A stretch of 64,000 bases of DNA from Actinoplanes sp. M2I2. Its GTDB lineage: Bacteria; Actinomycetota; Actinomycetes; Mycobacteriales; Micromonosporaceae. Of this stretch, positions 27,959 through 36,649 are shown one piece after another (position 1 is the first letter of the stretch; the number at the start of each line of letters is the position of its first letter). The DNA is taken from positions 186,001 through 250,000 of the forward strand of contig NZ_JALPVJ010000010.1 in assembly GCF_023544445.1 (NCBI RefSeq). Direction: 5' to 3'. The notes under the pieces were generated by a model that was given only the letters and a program-made list of their open reading frames with translations, made no database searches and had not been told where the DNA came from. The position numbers and the translations under genes were made by a program.

Positions 27959-29094
27959 TCACCGACGACGCCGTCGCCGCCTTCCGCGAGGAGTTCGGCG
28001 CCGAGCCGGCCGGTCTGTGGGCCGCGCCCGGCCGGCTCAACCTGATCGGCGAGCACACCGACTACAACGAGGGGTTCGTGCTGCCCTTCGCCCTGCCGCA
28101 GCGCACGATCGCGGCGGTCGGCCCGGCCCCGGCCGGCGAGTGGACCGTGTGCTCCACGTCCGAGGACCGGGCGGTCGCCTTCGGGCTCACCGAGCCGGGC
28201 CAGGTGACCGGCTGGGCCGCGTACGTCGCCGGCGTGGTCTGGTCGCTCCACGACGCCGGCCACGAGGTGCCCGGCGCGCGCATCGCCATCGCCTCCGAGG
28301 TGCCGCTCGGCTCCGGCCTGTCGTCCTCGGCCGCGCTCGAGTCGTCGGTGCTCACCGCCCTGATCGACCTCGGCGGCCTGGACGTGCCCCTGGAGAAGCG
28401 CCCGGCGATCGCCCAGCGCGCCGAGAACGTCTACGTCGGCGCGCCCACCGGCATCCTCGACCAGTCGGCGTCCATCCGCTGCCAGGAGGGCAAGGCGCTG
28501 TTCCTGGACTGCCGGTCGTACGAGATCGACCAGATCCCGTTCGACCTGGCCGCCGCCGGCCTGGCCATCCTCGTGATCAACAGCAACGCCCCGCACCAGC
28601 ACGTCGACGGGGAGTACGGCGCCCGGCGCCGGACGTGCGAGGAGGCGGCCCGCCTGCTGGGCGTGCCCGCCCTGCGCGACATCACCGGCGACCAGCTCGA
28701 CGACGTGCTGGCCCGGCTCGACGACGAGGTCATGCGCCGCCGCGTGCGGCACGTCGTCACCGAGGACGACCGCGTGCTCGAGACGGTCAAGCTGCTGCAC
28801 ACCGGTCAGGTCCGGGAGATCGGCCCGCTGCTGACCGCCTCGCACGTCTCGATGCGGGACGACTTCGAGATCACCGTGCCCCAGGTCGACATCGCGGTCG
28901 AGACGGCCCTGCGGGCCGGCGCGCACGGCGCCCGGATGACCGGTGGGGGCTTCGGCGGCTGCGTGCTGGCGCTGATCGACACCGGGGCGGCCGACGCGGT
29001 CACCGCGGCGGTCGAGGAGGCGTACGCGAAGGAAGGCTTCACCCCGCCGACCGCCTGGACCGTCACCGCGGGGCCGGGCGCGACCCAGCTTTAA
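27955..29094 (+). CDS. galK: Galactokinase
   Basis: 379 aa, GHMP kinase family; it phosphorylates galactose at C1. GRLNLIGEHTDYNEGFVLP is the galactokinase signature, GSGLSSSAALES the ATP-binding motif, and MTGGGFGGCVLALID the third GHMP motif. It is translationally coupled to galE. A galT gene is not present in this window, so the Leloir pathway is incomplete here. Confidence 0.95.
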   Translation: MITDDAVAAFREEFGAEPAGLWAAPGRLNLIGEHTDYNEGFVLPFALPQRTIAAVGPAPAGEWTVCSTSEDRAVAFGLTEPGQVTGWAAYVAGVVWSLHDAGHEVPGARIAIASEVPLGSGLSSSAALESSVLTALIDLGGLDVPLEKRPAIAQRAENVYVGAPTGILDQSASIRCQEGKALFLDCRSYEIDQIPFDLAAAGLAILVINSNAPHQHVDGEYGARRRTCEEAARLLGVPALRDITGDQLDDVLARLDDEVMRRRVRHVVTEDDRVLETVKLLHTGQVREIGPLLTASHVSMRDDFEITVPQVDIAVETALRAGAHGARMTGGGFGGCVLALIDTGAADAVTAAVEEAYAKEGFTPPTAWTVTAGPGATQL

Positions 29095-29100
29095 GGTCAG

Positions 29101-29122
29101 GCCCACCGGGTAACCGGTGGGC
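29101..29122. promoter_or_regulatory. Hairpin between galK and small ORF
   Basis: GCCCACCGG (29101-29109) pairs perfectly with CCGGTGGGC (29114-29122) around GTAA. The 3' arm abuts the ATG at 29123, so it could terminate gal transcription or occlude the start of the small ORF. Confidence 0.55.
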
Positions 29123-29323
29123 ATGACCACTTCACAGAACGAGGGCCGCGAGCAGGAACACGACGAGCCCAACGAGTTCGGTTTCGCCGGTGACGGCACC
29201 GCGCCCGAGCCCGAGCGCGGCACCGGGGAGAGTTTCGGCGAGAGCGTCGCGGTGCCGGCCGGTGACCTCACCGAAGCCATCAGCGACGGCATCGACGAGG
29301 CCACCACCCGCGACAAGTCCTAA
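29123..29323 (+). CDS. Small acidic hypothetical protein
   Basis: 66 aa, strongly acidic and lacking Cys and Trp (TSQNEGREQEHDEPNEFGFA, then VPAGDLTEAISDGIDEATT), probably disordered. It begins immediately after a hairpin downstream of galK and its stop overlaps the stop of the convergent GH43 gene by 4 bp. No family recognised; expression is uncertain. Confidence 0.5.
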   Translation: MTTSQNEGREQEHDEPNEFGFAGDGTAPEPERGTGESFGESVAVPAGDLTEAISDGIDEATTRDKS

Positions 29324-30315
29324 CGCGGCTCCTGCTGCGCCTCGACGGTCGGGCCCTTCACCACGGGCCGGCCGCCGGTCCAGTCGACCCGGTCGAGCCA
29401 GAGCTGCCGGCCGGGTTCGACGCTGCCGATCGCGCTGGGCGGCCAGGCGTGATAGAGCAGCCACGACTCGCCGGCCGGCGTGGTGACCAGGAAGCCGTGT
29501 CCCGGCCCGGCGGCGGCCGGTGAGGTCTTGAGGATCGGGTTCTCCTCGGCCTTGACGCACGGGCCGAGCGGCCCCTCGCAGGTGGCATAGCCCAGGGCGT
29601 ACGCCTCCTGGTCGAATGCGTTGGCCGAGTAGAACAGATAAAGCTTGCCCTCGTGGCGCACCATCTGCGGCGCCTCGATGACGTGCGCCTCCCACTCGGC
29701 GTCGTTGCGCAGCAGCCGCTTCGACTCCCCTTCGAGCTTGCGTCCGTCGGCGCTCAGCCGGGCCCCGTACAGATAGGTCGGCTGCCCGATCGCGTTGCCG
29801 TCGTTCTTCCAGTAGAGCCACCGCTCGCCCGACTCGTCGGTGAACGGGCTGGCGTCGATCGACCCGCCCTCGTCGGCCTGGCAGATCAGCGGCTCGTCGG
29901 CGTCGTCGACGAACGGCCCCTCCGGCTTGTCGGCGACCGCGACGCCGACGCACTGCCGGTTCGTCGCGGTCGAGCGGGCCGTGTAGTAGAGCAGGTAGGT
30001 CCCGCCCGGACCGGCGCTGACCTCGGGCGCCCAGGTGTTGCCGCTCTCGGCCCACTTGCCGACCCGGGGCAGCACATCGCCCGCCGGGGTCCACTTGACC
30101 AGATCCGGCGAGGTCAGCACCGGCACGTTGCCGGCCGGCCCGTTGGTCCCGTACGCGTACCAGGTCGACCCGACCAGCAGGGCGCCCGGGTCGGGGAAGT
30201 TGTCGCTGAACACCGGGTTCGTGAAAGTCACCTCGGCCGGTTCCTCCTTCGGGGCGGGCGACGGGGACGAGCAGCCGGCCGCGACCAGGGCCGCGGCCAG
30301 CAGTACTCGTCTCAC
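29320..30315 (-). CDS. GH43-family glycoside hydrolase, lipoprotein
   Basis: 331 aa from GTG 30315, overlapping the upstream GH43 stop (GTGA). The N-terminus VRRVLLAAALVAAGCSSPSP is a lipoprotein signal with Cys at the lipobox. The five-bladed propeller features of GH43 are present: the catalytic base in DNFPDPGALL, a central SIDASPFTD, and the acid in HVIEAPQMVRHEGKLYLFYS. It likely removes arabinofuranosyl or xylosyl units from oligosaccharides at the cell surface. It is the last gene of the arabinan operon. Confidence 0.88.
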   Translation of the reverse strand: MRRVLLAAALVAAGCSSPSPAPKEEPAEVTFTNPVFSDNFPDPGALLVGSTWYAYGTNGPAGNVPVLTSPDLVKWTPAGDVLPRVGKWAESGNTWAPEVSAGPGGTYLLYYTARSTATNRQCVGVAVADKPEGPFVDDADEPLICQADEGGSIDASPFTDESGERWLYWKNDGNAIGQPTYLYGARLSADGRKLEGESKRLLRNDAEWEAHVIEAPQMVRHEGKLYLFYSANAFDQEAYALGYATCEGPLGPCVKAEENPILKTSPAAAGPGHGFLVTTPAGESWLLYHAWPPSAIGSVEPGRQLWLDRVDWTGGRPVVKGPTVEAQQEPR

Positions 30316-31997
30316 CACTTGTAGAACCGCAGGTAGTCGAACGAGGCCGTGACCGCCGGCTCGGCGCCGCCGTGGGCCACGAGGCCGACCCGCGGGGTGC
30401 TGTCGGCCGGCAGGGTCCAGACCCCGCCCCACGTCCAGCGCTTGCCGTCCCGGCTGACCCCGGCGCGGTACTCGTGCTCGCCGTTGACCGGGTCGACCCG
30501 GTGCGCGAGCCGGAGCCACGTCGTCGTCAGGCCCGGCGTGCCGGCGATCGTGCCGCCGTAGGACAGGGCGTCCGCGTACGGCATCTCCTTGCCGAACTCG
30601 ACCTGCCGGGTGTTCCAGATCGCGACCGCGCTGAGCCGGGCGAACAGGTCGTCGCCGGCGTACGCGATGAGACCCGCCTGCTGGTAGTTGCGCACGACGT
30701 CCTCGCCCAGCGGCAGCGTCAGCTTGGTCTCGGCGATCCACGACCCCGCCGGCGGCGTCCGCAGCAGCACGCCCGCGCTGTTCGACGTGCTGGTCAGGTC
30801 GGCTCCCTGCACCGGCCAGTTCAGCGCTCCCCCGCTCACGGTGGCCGCCGGGTCCTCGCGTACCCAGCTCCAGCCCGCCTTCTCGTCGCGGAACTCGTCG
30901 GCGAACAGCAGCCGGCCGGGCGCCGGCGTGCGGGCCGGCCGCGCGTCCCGCCCGTCGGAGGCCCAGGCGCCGCGGTTGACCGTCGGCCAGCCGCCGGCCC
31001 AGTCGAGCCGGTCGATCAGCATCGGCCGCTCGTTGATGCCGAACGGCTCGTCGAGGTAGGGGTCGTTGCGGTCGATCGCGTGGTAGACGAACCAGTCCTG
31101 GCCCCGCTTGTCGGTGATCAGTCCGTTGTGGCCGGTACCGACCCAGCGGTTGCCGTTGGGCGCGATCACCGGCGTGCCGCCGGCGCGGGAGGCGTCGAGC
31201 GGCAGCCCGTCGCGGTCGGTGAACGGCCCGAGCGGGCTGCGCGAACGCCCGACCGACACCGAGTAGCCCGTGGTCGGGCCGGCGCAGCAGTTGGCCGACG
31301 AGGCGAACAGGTAGTAGTAGCCCGCGCGCCGGACGACGTACGCGCCCTCGAACTTGTTGTCGACGGCGACCCGGGTCGCCGTGCCGGTGATGCGCAGGCC
31401 GTCGGCGGTGAGCTCACTGACCCAGATGCCGCCGAAGTAGCTGCCGTAGTACAGGTACTTCTTGCCGTCCGGGGTGCTCAGCTGGGCCGGGTCGAACGTC
31501 CAGAACCAGCCGCCCCCGGGCGCCGCGCGCGGTGGCACCGCCGGTTCGGCGGCCCAGGTCCACGGTCCGGTCGGCTTGGGCGCGGTGGCCACGCCGATCG
31601 CCGAGGCGCCGGGCGCGGTGGTCGTCTCGGTGACGGTCGCGTAGAGCACCCAGCGGTTGCCGATCTTGCGGACGTCGGGCGCCCACAGCGAGGCGTTGGC
31701 CGCCGCGAACGGCGGCAGGTCACCGAACGCGTCACCGACGTACGTCCAGTTCTTGAGGTCGGTCGAGCGAGCCATCGGGATGCGGTGCGCGACCTTCTCG
31801 CCCTCGCGCAACGGGTCGCTGGTGCCGTAGCCGTAGTAGAAACCGTCGTCGCCGCGGACGATCACCGGGTCGGCGAAGGTGTCGGCGAAGCTCGCCGAGA
31901 CGGGGTTGCTCGGGCCGCCCGGAGCGGCCTGCGCGGCCGACGCGGTGAGACCGAGCAGAGTGATCGCCGCGGCTAGCGCGGCCGTCAGGCGTCGCAT
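30312..31997 (-). CDS. Secreted GH43-family glycoside hydrolase (arabinanase/arabinofuranosidase-like) with C-terminal beta-sandwich
   Basis: 561 aa from ATG 31997, preferred over ATG 32003 because AAAGGA lies 6 nt upstream. A signal peptide (RRLTAALAAAITLLGLTASA, cleavage near AQA) is followed by a GH43 propeller: base in ADTFADPVIVRGDDG, SLWAPDVRKIGNRWVLYAT, acid region NKFEGAYVVRRAGYYYLF. Residues about 355-561 form a DUF1349/laminin-G-like domain ending SFDYLRFYKW, found in GH43 arabinan-active enzymes. It is presumed to release arabino-oligosaccharides outside the cell for the ABC importer encoded upstream. Confidence 0.87.
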   Translation of the reverse strand: MRRLTAALAAAITLLGLTASAAQAAPGGPSNPVSASFADTFADPVIVRGDDGFYYGYGTSDPLREGEKVAHRIPMARSTDLKNWTYVGDAFGDLPPFAAANASLWAPDVRKIGNRWVLYATVTETTTAPGASAIGVATAPKPTGPWTWAAEPAVPPRAAPGGGWFWTFDPAQLSTPDGKKYLYYGSYFGGIWVSELTADGLRITGTATRVAVDNKFEGAYVVRRAGYYYLFASSANCCAGPTTGYSVSVGRSRSPLGPFTDRDGLPLDASRAGGTPVIAPNGNRWVGTGHNGLITDKRGQDWFVYHAIDRNDPYLDEPFGINERPMLIDRLDWAGGWPTVNRGAWASDGRDARPARTPAPGRLLFADEFRDEKAGWSWVREDPAATVSGGALNWPVQGADLTSTSNSAGVLLRTPPAGSWIAETKLTLPLGEDVVRNYQQAGLIAYAGDDLFARLSAVAIWNTRQVEFGKEMPYADALSYGGTIAGTPGLTTTWLRLAHRVDPVNGEHEYRAGVSRDGKRWTWGGVWTLPADSTPRVGLVAHGGAEPAVTASFDYLRFYKW

Positions 31998-31999
31998 GA

Positions 32000-32824
32000 T
32001 CATCCTTTCAGGCCGGAACGGGAGACACCCTCGATCACGTAGCGCTGCGCCACCATGAACAGCAGCAGCACCGGAATGCTGGCGACGAGCGCGCCCGCCA
32101 TGATCACCGGGTAGTTGATCGTGTAGGCGCCCTGCAGGATCGCCAGGCCGGGCGGCAGCGTGAACTGCTCAGGGCTGAAGAGCACGTAGATCGGCCAGAT
32201 GAAGTCGTTCCAGTTGGTCAGGAAGCTGATCACCGCCAGCGTGGCCAGGGCCGGCTTGGACAGCGGCAGCACGACCTTGGTGAAGATCTGCCAGGCGTTG
32301 GCCCCCTCGAGCACGGCCGCCTCCTCCAGCTCGCGGGGCAGGCTGAGGAAGAACTGCCGGAGGAAGAACACCCCGAACGCGCCGGCCGCGCCCGGGATGA
32401 TCAGCGCCCACAGGGTGTCGAGCATGCCGAACCGGTCGACGATGAGGAAGTTCGGGATGATCAGCACGAAGCTCGGGATGAAGAGCGTCGCGATGATCAT
32501 GCCGAAGATCAGCCGCTTGCCTCGGAAGTCGAGCCGGGCCAGGGCGTAGGCGGCCATCGACGCGACCGCCAGCACCAGCACGGCCTGACCGGTGGCGGCC
32601 AGCACGCTGTTGAGGAACCACCGCAGCACCGGCGTCTGCGAGTTGCCCAGCAGCGTGTCGAAGGCGCCCGTGGTGGGCTCCTGCGGCAGCACCGTGGGCG
32701 GCACCCGGGTCGCCTCGCCGGGGGTCTTGAACGCGGTCAGCAACATCCACACCAGCGGCGCGATGAAGACCAGGCTCAGTCCGATCAGGACGGTGTACCA
32801 GGCGATGGGCCGTACGCGTCTCAT
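32000..32824 (-). CDS. Carbohydrate ABC transporter permease (MalG-like)
   Basis: 274 aa, six TM helices. The EAA loop reads ELEEAAVLEGANAWQIFTKV, followed by VLPLSKPAL, characteristic of CUT1-family inner-membrane subunits. ATG 32824 overlaps the previous permease stop (ATGA), and its own stop overlaps the next upstream ATG region. It pairs with the product of 32821-33771 to import the oligosaccharide bound by the lipoprotein at 33761-35113. Confidence 0.93.
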   Translation of the reverse strand: MRRVRPIAWYTVLIGLSLVFIAPLVWMLLTAFKTPGEATRVPPTVLPQEPTTGAFDTLLGNSQTPVLRWFLNSVLAATGQAVLVLAVASMAAYALARLDFRGKRLIFGMIIATLFIPSFVLIIPNFLIVDRFGMLDTLWALIIPGAAGAFGVFFLRQFFLSLPRELEEAAVLEGANAWQIFTKVVLPLSKPALATLAVISFLTNWNDFIWPIYVLFSPEQFTLPPGLAILQGAYTINYPVIMAGALVASIPVLLLFMVAQRYVIEGVSRSGLKG

Positions 32825-33771
32825 GCGTCCTTCTCCCGGAACAGGCGGAACACGATCACGCTGATCACCAGCAGGCACGCGGTGAGCAGGTAGCTCATCG
32901 CCGCGGCGCTGCCCATCTTGTAGTCGCTCAGGCCGACCTGGGCGATGTACATGATCGCCGTACGGGTCTCGGTGCCCGGCGCCCCCTGCGTGATCAGGTA
33001 GGACTGCCCGAACATGTTGGCCGACACCAGGATCGTGTTGACCGTGACGAACAGCAGCACCGGGCGCAGACCCGGCAACGTCACATGCCGGAACTCGGCC
33101 CACTTGCCGCCGCCGTCGATCCGGGCCGCCTCGTAGAGCTCACGCGGGATGTCCTGCAGCCCGGCCAGGTAGATCACCGCGTTGAAGCCGAGCGTCCACC
33201 AGACCGTCACCCCGACCAGCGTGACCCAGCCCCAGGGCAGCGCCGTGGTCCACGGCGTGTCCCCCGGCAGCCCGATCGCGCCGAGCACGGAGTTGACCAC
33301 GCCCAGGTTCGGGTCGAGCACGAAGCGCCAGAGCACGCCGATCACGGCCACCCCGAGCACGTACGGCGCGAAGTAGACCGCCCGGAAGAAGGTGCGCCCC
33401 CGGAAGCTGCGGTTGAGCAACAGGGCGAGCAGCAGCGGGATGATCAGCAGGAGCGGCACGCTGAGGACCGTGAAGATGCCGGTGGCCGACAGGCTTTCCC
33501 ACCAGAAGCTGTAGACCGCCGAGTTCGAGTCGAACAGCGCCTGGTAGTTGTCCAGCCCCACGAACGGCTTGCCGGGCAGCAGGTAGTCCCAGTCGTGCAG
33601 GCTGATCCACAGGCCGTACACCGCCGGCGCCAGCACGAAGGTGGCGAAGACGGCGAAGTACGGCAGCAGGAACAGGTACGGCGTGAGCCTGCCGGTACGC
33701 CGCACCCGGCCGCCGCCGCCGGTCTCGACCAGCGCCGGCGGCGTACGGGTGACTGCGGTCTCAGCTGCCAT
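32821..33771 (-). CDS. Carbohydrate ABC transporter permease (MalF-like)
   Basis: 316 aa. After a short cytoplasmic N-terminus, six TM helices begin with YLFLLPYFAVFATFVLAPAV. The EAA loop is IPRELYEAARIDGGGKWAEF with HVTLPGLRPVLL after it. It overlaps the binding-protein gene by 11 bp. No ATPase gene is in the operon, as is common where a shared MsiK-type ATPase serves many CUT1 importers (inference from actinobacterial precedent). Confidence 0.93.
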   Translation of the reverse strand: MAAETAVTRTPPALVETGGGGRVRRTGRLTPYLFLLPYFAVFATFVLAPAVYGLWISLHDWDYLLPGKPFVGLDNYQALFDSNSAVYSFWWESLSATGIFTVLSVPLLLIIPLLLALLLNRSFRGRTFFRAVYFAPYVLGVAVIGVLWRFVLDPNLGVVNSVLGAIGLPGDTPWTTALPWGWVTLVGVTVWWTLGFNAVIYLAGLQDIPRELYEAARIDGGGKWAEFRHVTLPGLRPVLLFVTVNTILVSANMFGQSYLITQGAPGTETRTAIMYIAQVGLSDYKMGSAAAMSYLLTACLLVISVIVFRLFREKDA

Positions 33772-35113
33772 ACTTCTTGGCGTTCTGCTCCAGGAGCTGG
33801 TTGGCCTTGGCGGCGCCGTCGGCGAGCGCCTTGGCCGGCTCCTTGCGTCCCAGGACAGCCTCGTTGATCGAGGTGACCACGGTGGCCATCACGTCGGCGA
33901 TGCCGGGCTTGGGCGGCAGGAAGTGCAGGTTGTCGATCTGCGTGCCGATGGCCGACTGCTCGGGCAGCGCCTTGAACTCGGCGCCGTTGCGGATCTCGGC
34001 GCGGGCCGGCACCTGGCCGCCGCGGGCCCACTCGATCGAGTGCTGGCTGATCCAGTTGATGAAGACCTTGCCCGCGGTGAGCTTGTTGTCGTCCTTGGCC
34101 TTCTGCTTGAACTGGACGAACTGGTGCGAGCCGGCCCAGGCCGCCTTCTGCGTGCCGATCTGCGGCAGCGGCGCCACACCCCACTGGAGGTCCTTGTCCT
34201 CCTTGAGCGTGTTGATCGTCCAGATGCCGTTCCAGTTGAACGCGTTCTTGCCGTTGCGCAGGGCCACCAGGTCGGCGTCCTGGGCCACGTTCTTGGGGCT
34301 GTAGCCGTTCTTGACGTGGTCGGTCATCCAGGTGAGGGCCTGGACGCCGGGCTGCTCACCGAAGAGCGCCTTGGTGCCGCCCTCGTCGAACAGGTTGCCG
34401 CCGAACTGCCAGAGCAGCGACTGGAACTGCATGCTGCCGGTGAACTCGAACGGCGTCACCCAGTCGCCCTGGATGCCCTTGGACTTCATCGACTCCAGGG
34501 CCGCCTGGTACTCGTCGTTGTTGGTCGGCGGCTTCTCCGGGTCGAGACCGCCCTTTTCCATCACGGCCTTGTTGTAGAAGAAGCCGAGCGGGTGCACGTC
34601 GAGCGGGATGGAGTAGCGGGTGTTGTTGTAGACGCCCGCGTTCCAGACCGGCGGCGAGAAGTCCTCGGCCTTGAAGTTCAGCGCCTTGGCCAGGTCCTCG
34701 AGCGGCAGGACCACACCGCGGGCGGCGTTGGTGGCCACGTGGTCGACGTGCATGACCCCGACGTCCGGGCCGTTGCCGGTGGCCACGGCGGCCGGCGTCT
34801 TCTGGTAGTAGTCGGCCCACTGGTAGGTGTTCATCGACACCTTGATGTTGGGGTGCTCGCTGTTGAACTGGTCGACCAGCTTCTTCATGAACGGGCCGTC
34901 ACCGCCGGTGAAGCCGTTCCAGAAGGCCAGCGCCACGTTGGGCCCGGTGTAGGAGGTCGCGGCGGGCGCGGCGTTCTGCCCGCCTCCGGTGACCTTGTCA
35001 CTGGGGCCGCCGTCGCCGCACGCGCTGAGGAGCACGGCTCCACCGGCGCCGACGCCGAGGCCCAGCAGGCCGCGGCGGTTCAATCCGGTTCGATTCAAAG
35101 GGTTCGTATTCAT
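33761..35113 (-). CDS. Extracellular sugar-binding lipoprotein of ABC importer
   Basis: 450 aa. The N-terminus has a twin-arginine-like NRRGLLGLGVGAGGAVLLSA followed by the lipobox Cys, suggesting a Tat-exported lipoprotein. The mature protein is a CUT1 family-1 binding protein (VALAFWNGFTGGDGPFMKKL, VDQFNSEHPNIKVSM, GPDVGVMHVDH). Given its place between a GH51 arabinofuranosidase and secreted GH43 enzymes, its ligand is probably arabino-oligosaccharides. ATG 35113 overlaps the GH51 stop (ATGA). Confidence 0.92.
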   Translation of the reverse strand: MNTNPLNRTGLNRRGLLGLGVGAGGAVLLSACGDGGPSDKVTGGGQNAAPAATSYTGPNVALAFWNGFTGGDGPFMKKLVDQFNSEHPNIKVSMNTYQWADYYQKTPAAVATGNGPDVGVMHVDHVATNAARGVVLPLEDLAKALNFKAEDFSPPVWNAGVYNNTRYSIPLDVHPLGFFYNKAVMEKGGLDPEKPPTNNDEYQAALESMKSKGIQGDWVTPFEFTGSMQFQSLLWQFGGNLFDEGGTKALFGEQPGVQALTWMTDHVKNGYSPKNVAQDADLVALRNGKNAFNWNGIWTINTLKEDKDLQWGVAPLPQIGTQKAAWAGSHQFVQFKQKAKDDNKLTAGKVFINWISQHSIEWARGGQVPARAEIRNGAEFKALPEQSAIGTQIDNLHFLPPKPGIADVMATVVTSINEAVLGRKEPAKALADGAAKANQLLEQNAKKYGS

Positions 35114-36573
35114 TTGGACTCCTCGGGAGTAAGGCACAGCGCGTGCCAGGAGACGGGCGGAAGGAGGATTTCGGTGTCGTCCCGGGGGGCGACCTCGCTG
35201 AGCTCGGGCTTGTCGGCGCTGATCGTGAGGTGCTGGCGCAGGCGGTGCTGCGGGAAGGCGCGCAGGTCGACGGCGAGCGGCACCGGCTCGGTGCCCCGGT
35301 TGACCAGGAAGACGGTGAGGGCGCCGGACTCCTCGTCGTGGGTCGCCACGGCGTCGAGGGCCGGTACCTCGCCGAAGCGCCCGGTGGCCATGTCCGGCGA
35401 CGTGACAGCGGGACGCAGCACGGTGCCCCGGGCCAGCCGGGCGGTGTGCGCGAACGGGTGGAAGATCGTCTGTCGCCAGGCGTCGCCGCCGGGCCGGGTG
35501 CGGATCGGCGCGATCACGTTGACCAGCTGCGCCTGACAGCCGACGGTGACCCGGTCGGCGTGCCGCAGCATGCTGATCAGCAGGTTGCCGACCACCACCG
35601 CGTCGGTGCCGTCGTAGTCGTCCTCGATCAGGTGCGGCAGTTCCTCGATGCCGCGGTCCTCGGGCTCGGTGAACCGCGACTGGTACCAGACGTTCCACTC
35701 GTCCAGCGAGAGCTTGATCCGCTTCTGCCGGCGCAGCTTGGCCCGCACGTGGTCGGCGGTGGCGACCACGTTGTCGATGAAGCCGTCGAGGTCGACCGCG
35801 GACGCCCGGAAACTGGCGTCGTCGTGCTTCTCGGGGTCGTAATAGGTGTGCAGCGAGATGTAGTCGACCTGGTCGTAGGCGTGTTCGAGAACCGTGGACT
35901 CCCACGCCGCGAAGGTCGGCATGTCCGAGTTGGAGCTGCCGCAGGCGACCAGCTCGATGCTCGGGTCGACCCGGCGCATGGCGTGCCCGGCCCGGGCGGC
36001 CAGGCGGCCGTACTCGTCGGCGGTGAGGTTGCCGATCTGCCACGGCCCGTCCATCTCGTTGCCGAGACACCACAGCCGTACGTCGTGGGGCCGCGCGACG
36101 CCGTGCTCGCGGCGCAGGTCGGCGGCGGCCGTGCCACCGGCCAGGTTGCAGTACTCGACCAGCTCGGCCGCGGCCTCGACACCCCGGGTGCCCAGGTTGA
36201 CGGCCATCATCGGCTCGACGCCGGCCAGCGAGGACCAGCGCATGAACTCGTTGAGCCCGAAGGCGTTGCTCTCGAGGGCGCGCCAGGCCAGGTCGAGCCG
36301 GCGCGGACGGTTCTCCCGCGGGCCGACCCCGTCCTCCCAGCGGTAGCCGGAGACGAAGTTGCCGCCCGGGTAGCGGATCGTGGTGACGCCCAGCTCGCGG
36401 ACCAGATCGAGCACGTCGGTCCGCAGGCCGTCGGCGTCGGCGGAGGGATGACCAGGTTCGAAGATGCCCGTGTAGACACACCGCCCCATGTGCTCGACGA
36501 AGGAGCCGAAGAGCCGCCGGTCGACGGGGGCGATCGTGAATGCCGGATCAAGGGTGAGCTGCGCCACTGCCAT
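35110..36573 (-). CDS. abfA: Alpha-L-arabinofuranosidase, GH51
   Basis: 487 aa with no signal peptide, so cytoplasmic. GH51 landmarks: RLFGSFVEHMGRCVYTGIFE, TTIRYPGGNFVSGY, the acid/base Glu in WCLGNEMDGPWQ and the nucleophile Glu in LSLDEWNVWY. It hydrolyses terminal arabinofuranosyl residues from imported arabino-oligosaccharides. It is the first gene of a five-overlap operon with importer and two GH43 genes. The LacI-type operator at 36582-36609 lies only about 10 bp before its ATG. Confidence 0.94.
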   Translation of the reverse strand: MAVAQLTLDPAFTIAPVDRRLFGSFVEHMGRCVYTGIFEPGHPSADADGLRTDVLDLVRELGVTTIRYPGGNFVSGYRWEDGVGPRENRPRRLDLAWRALESNAFGLNEFMRWSSLAGVEPMMAVNLGTRGVEAAAELVEYCNLAGGTAAADLRREHGVARPHDVRLWCLGNEMDGPWQIGNLTADEYGRLAARAGHAMRRVDPSIELVACGSSNSDMPTFAAWESTVLEHAYDQVDYISLHTYYDPEKHDDASFRASAVDLDGFIDNVVATADHVRAKLRRQKRIKLSLDEWNVWYQSRFTEPEDRGIEELPHLIEDDYDGTDAVVVGNLLISMLRHADRVTVGCQAQLVNVIAPIRTRPGGDAWRQTIFHPFAHTARLARGTVLRPAVTSPDMATGRFGEVPALDAVATHDEESGALTVFLVNRGTEPVPLAVDLRAFPQHRLRQHLTISADKPELSEVAPRDDTEILLPPVSWHALCLTPEESK

Positions 36574-36581
36574 CCCACGTT

Positions 36582-36609
36582 TTTACAACGTTGCATTCAT
36601 CGTTGTAAA
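36582..36609. promoter_or_regulatory. LacI-type operator in front of the arabinan operon
   Basis: TTTACAACG (36582-36590) and CGTTGTAAA (36601-36609) form a perfect 9-bp inverted repeat with a 10-bp spacer. Within it, TACAACGTTGCA (36584-36595) is a classic LacI/GalR-type palindrome centred on CG and is identical to the site upstream of the lacI-family gene. Confidence 0.8.
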
Positions 36610-36649
36610 GAGACGGCGGTAAAGATCCCGAAACGTTCTGGAAACGAGT

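Noticed and set aside
30372-31976. Long plus-strand open frame over the GH43 gene
   Set aside because: Shadow of the GH43 frame, composition typical of antisense high-GC frames, no ribosome site.
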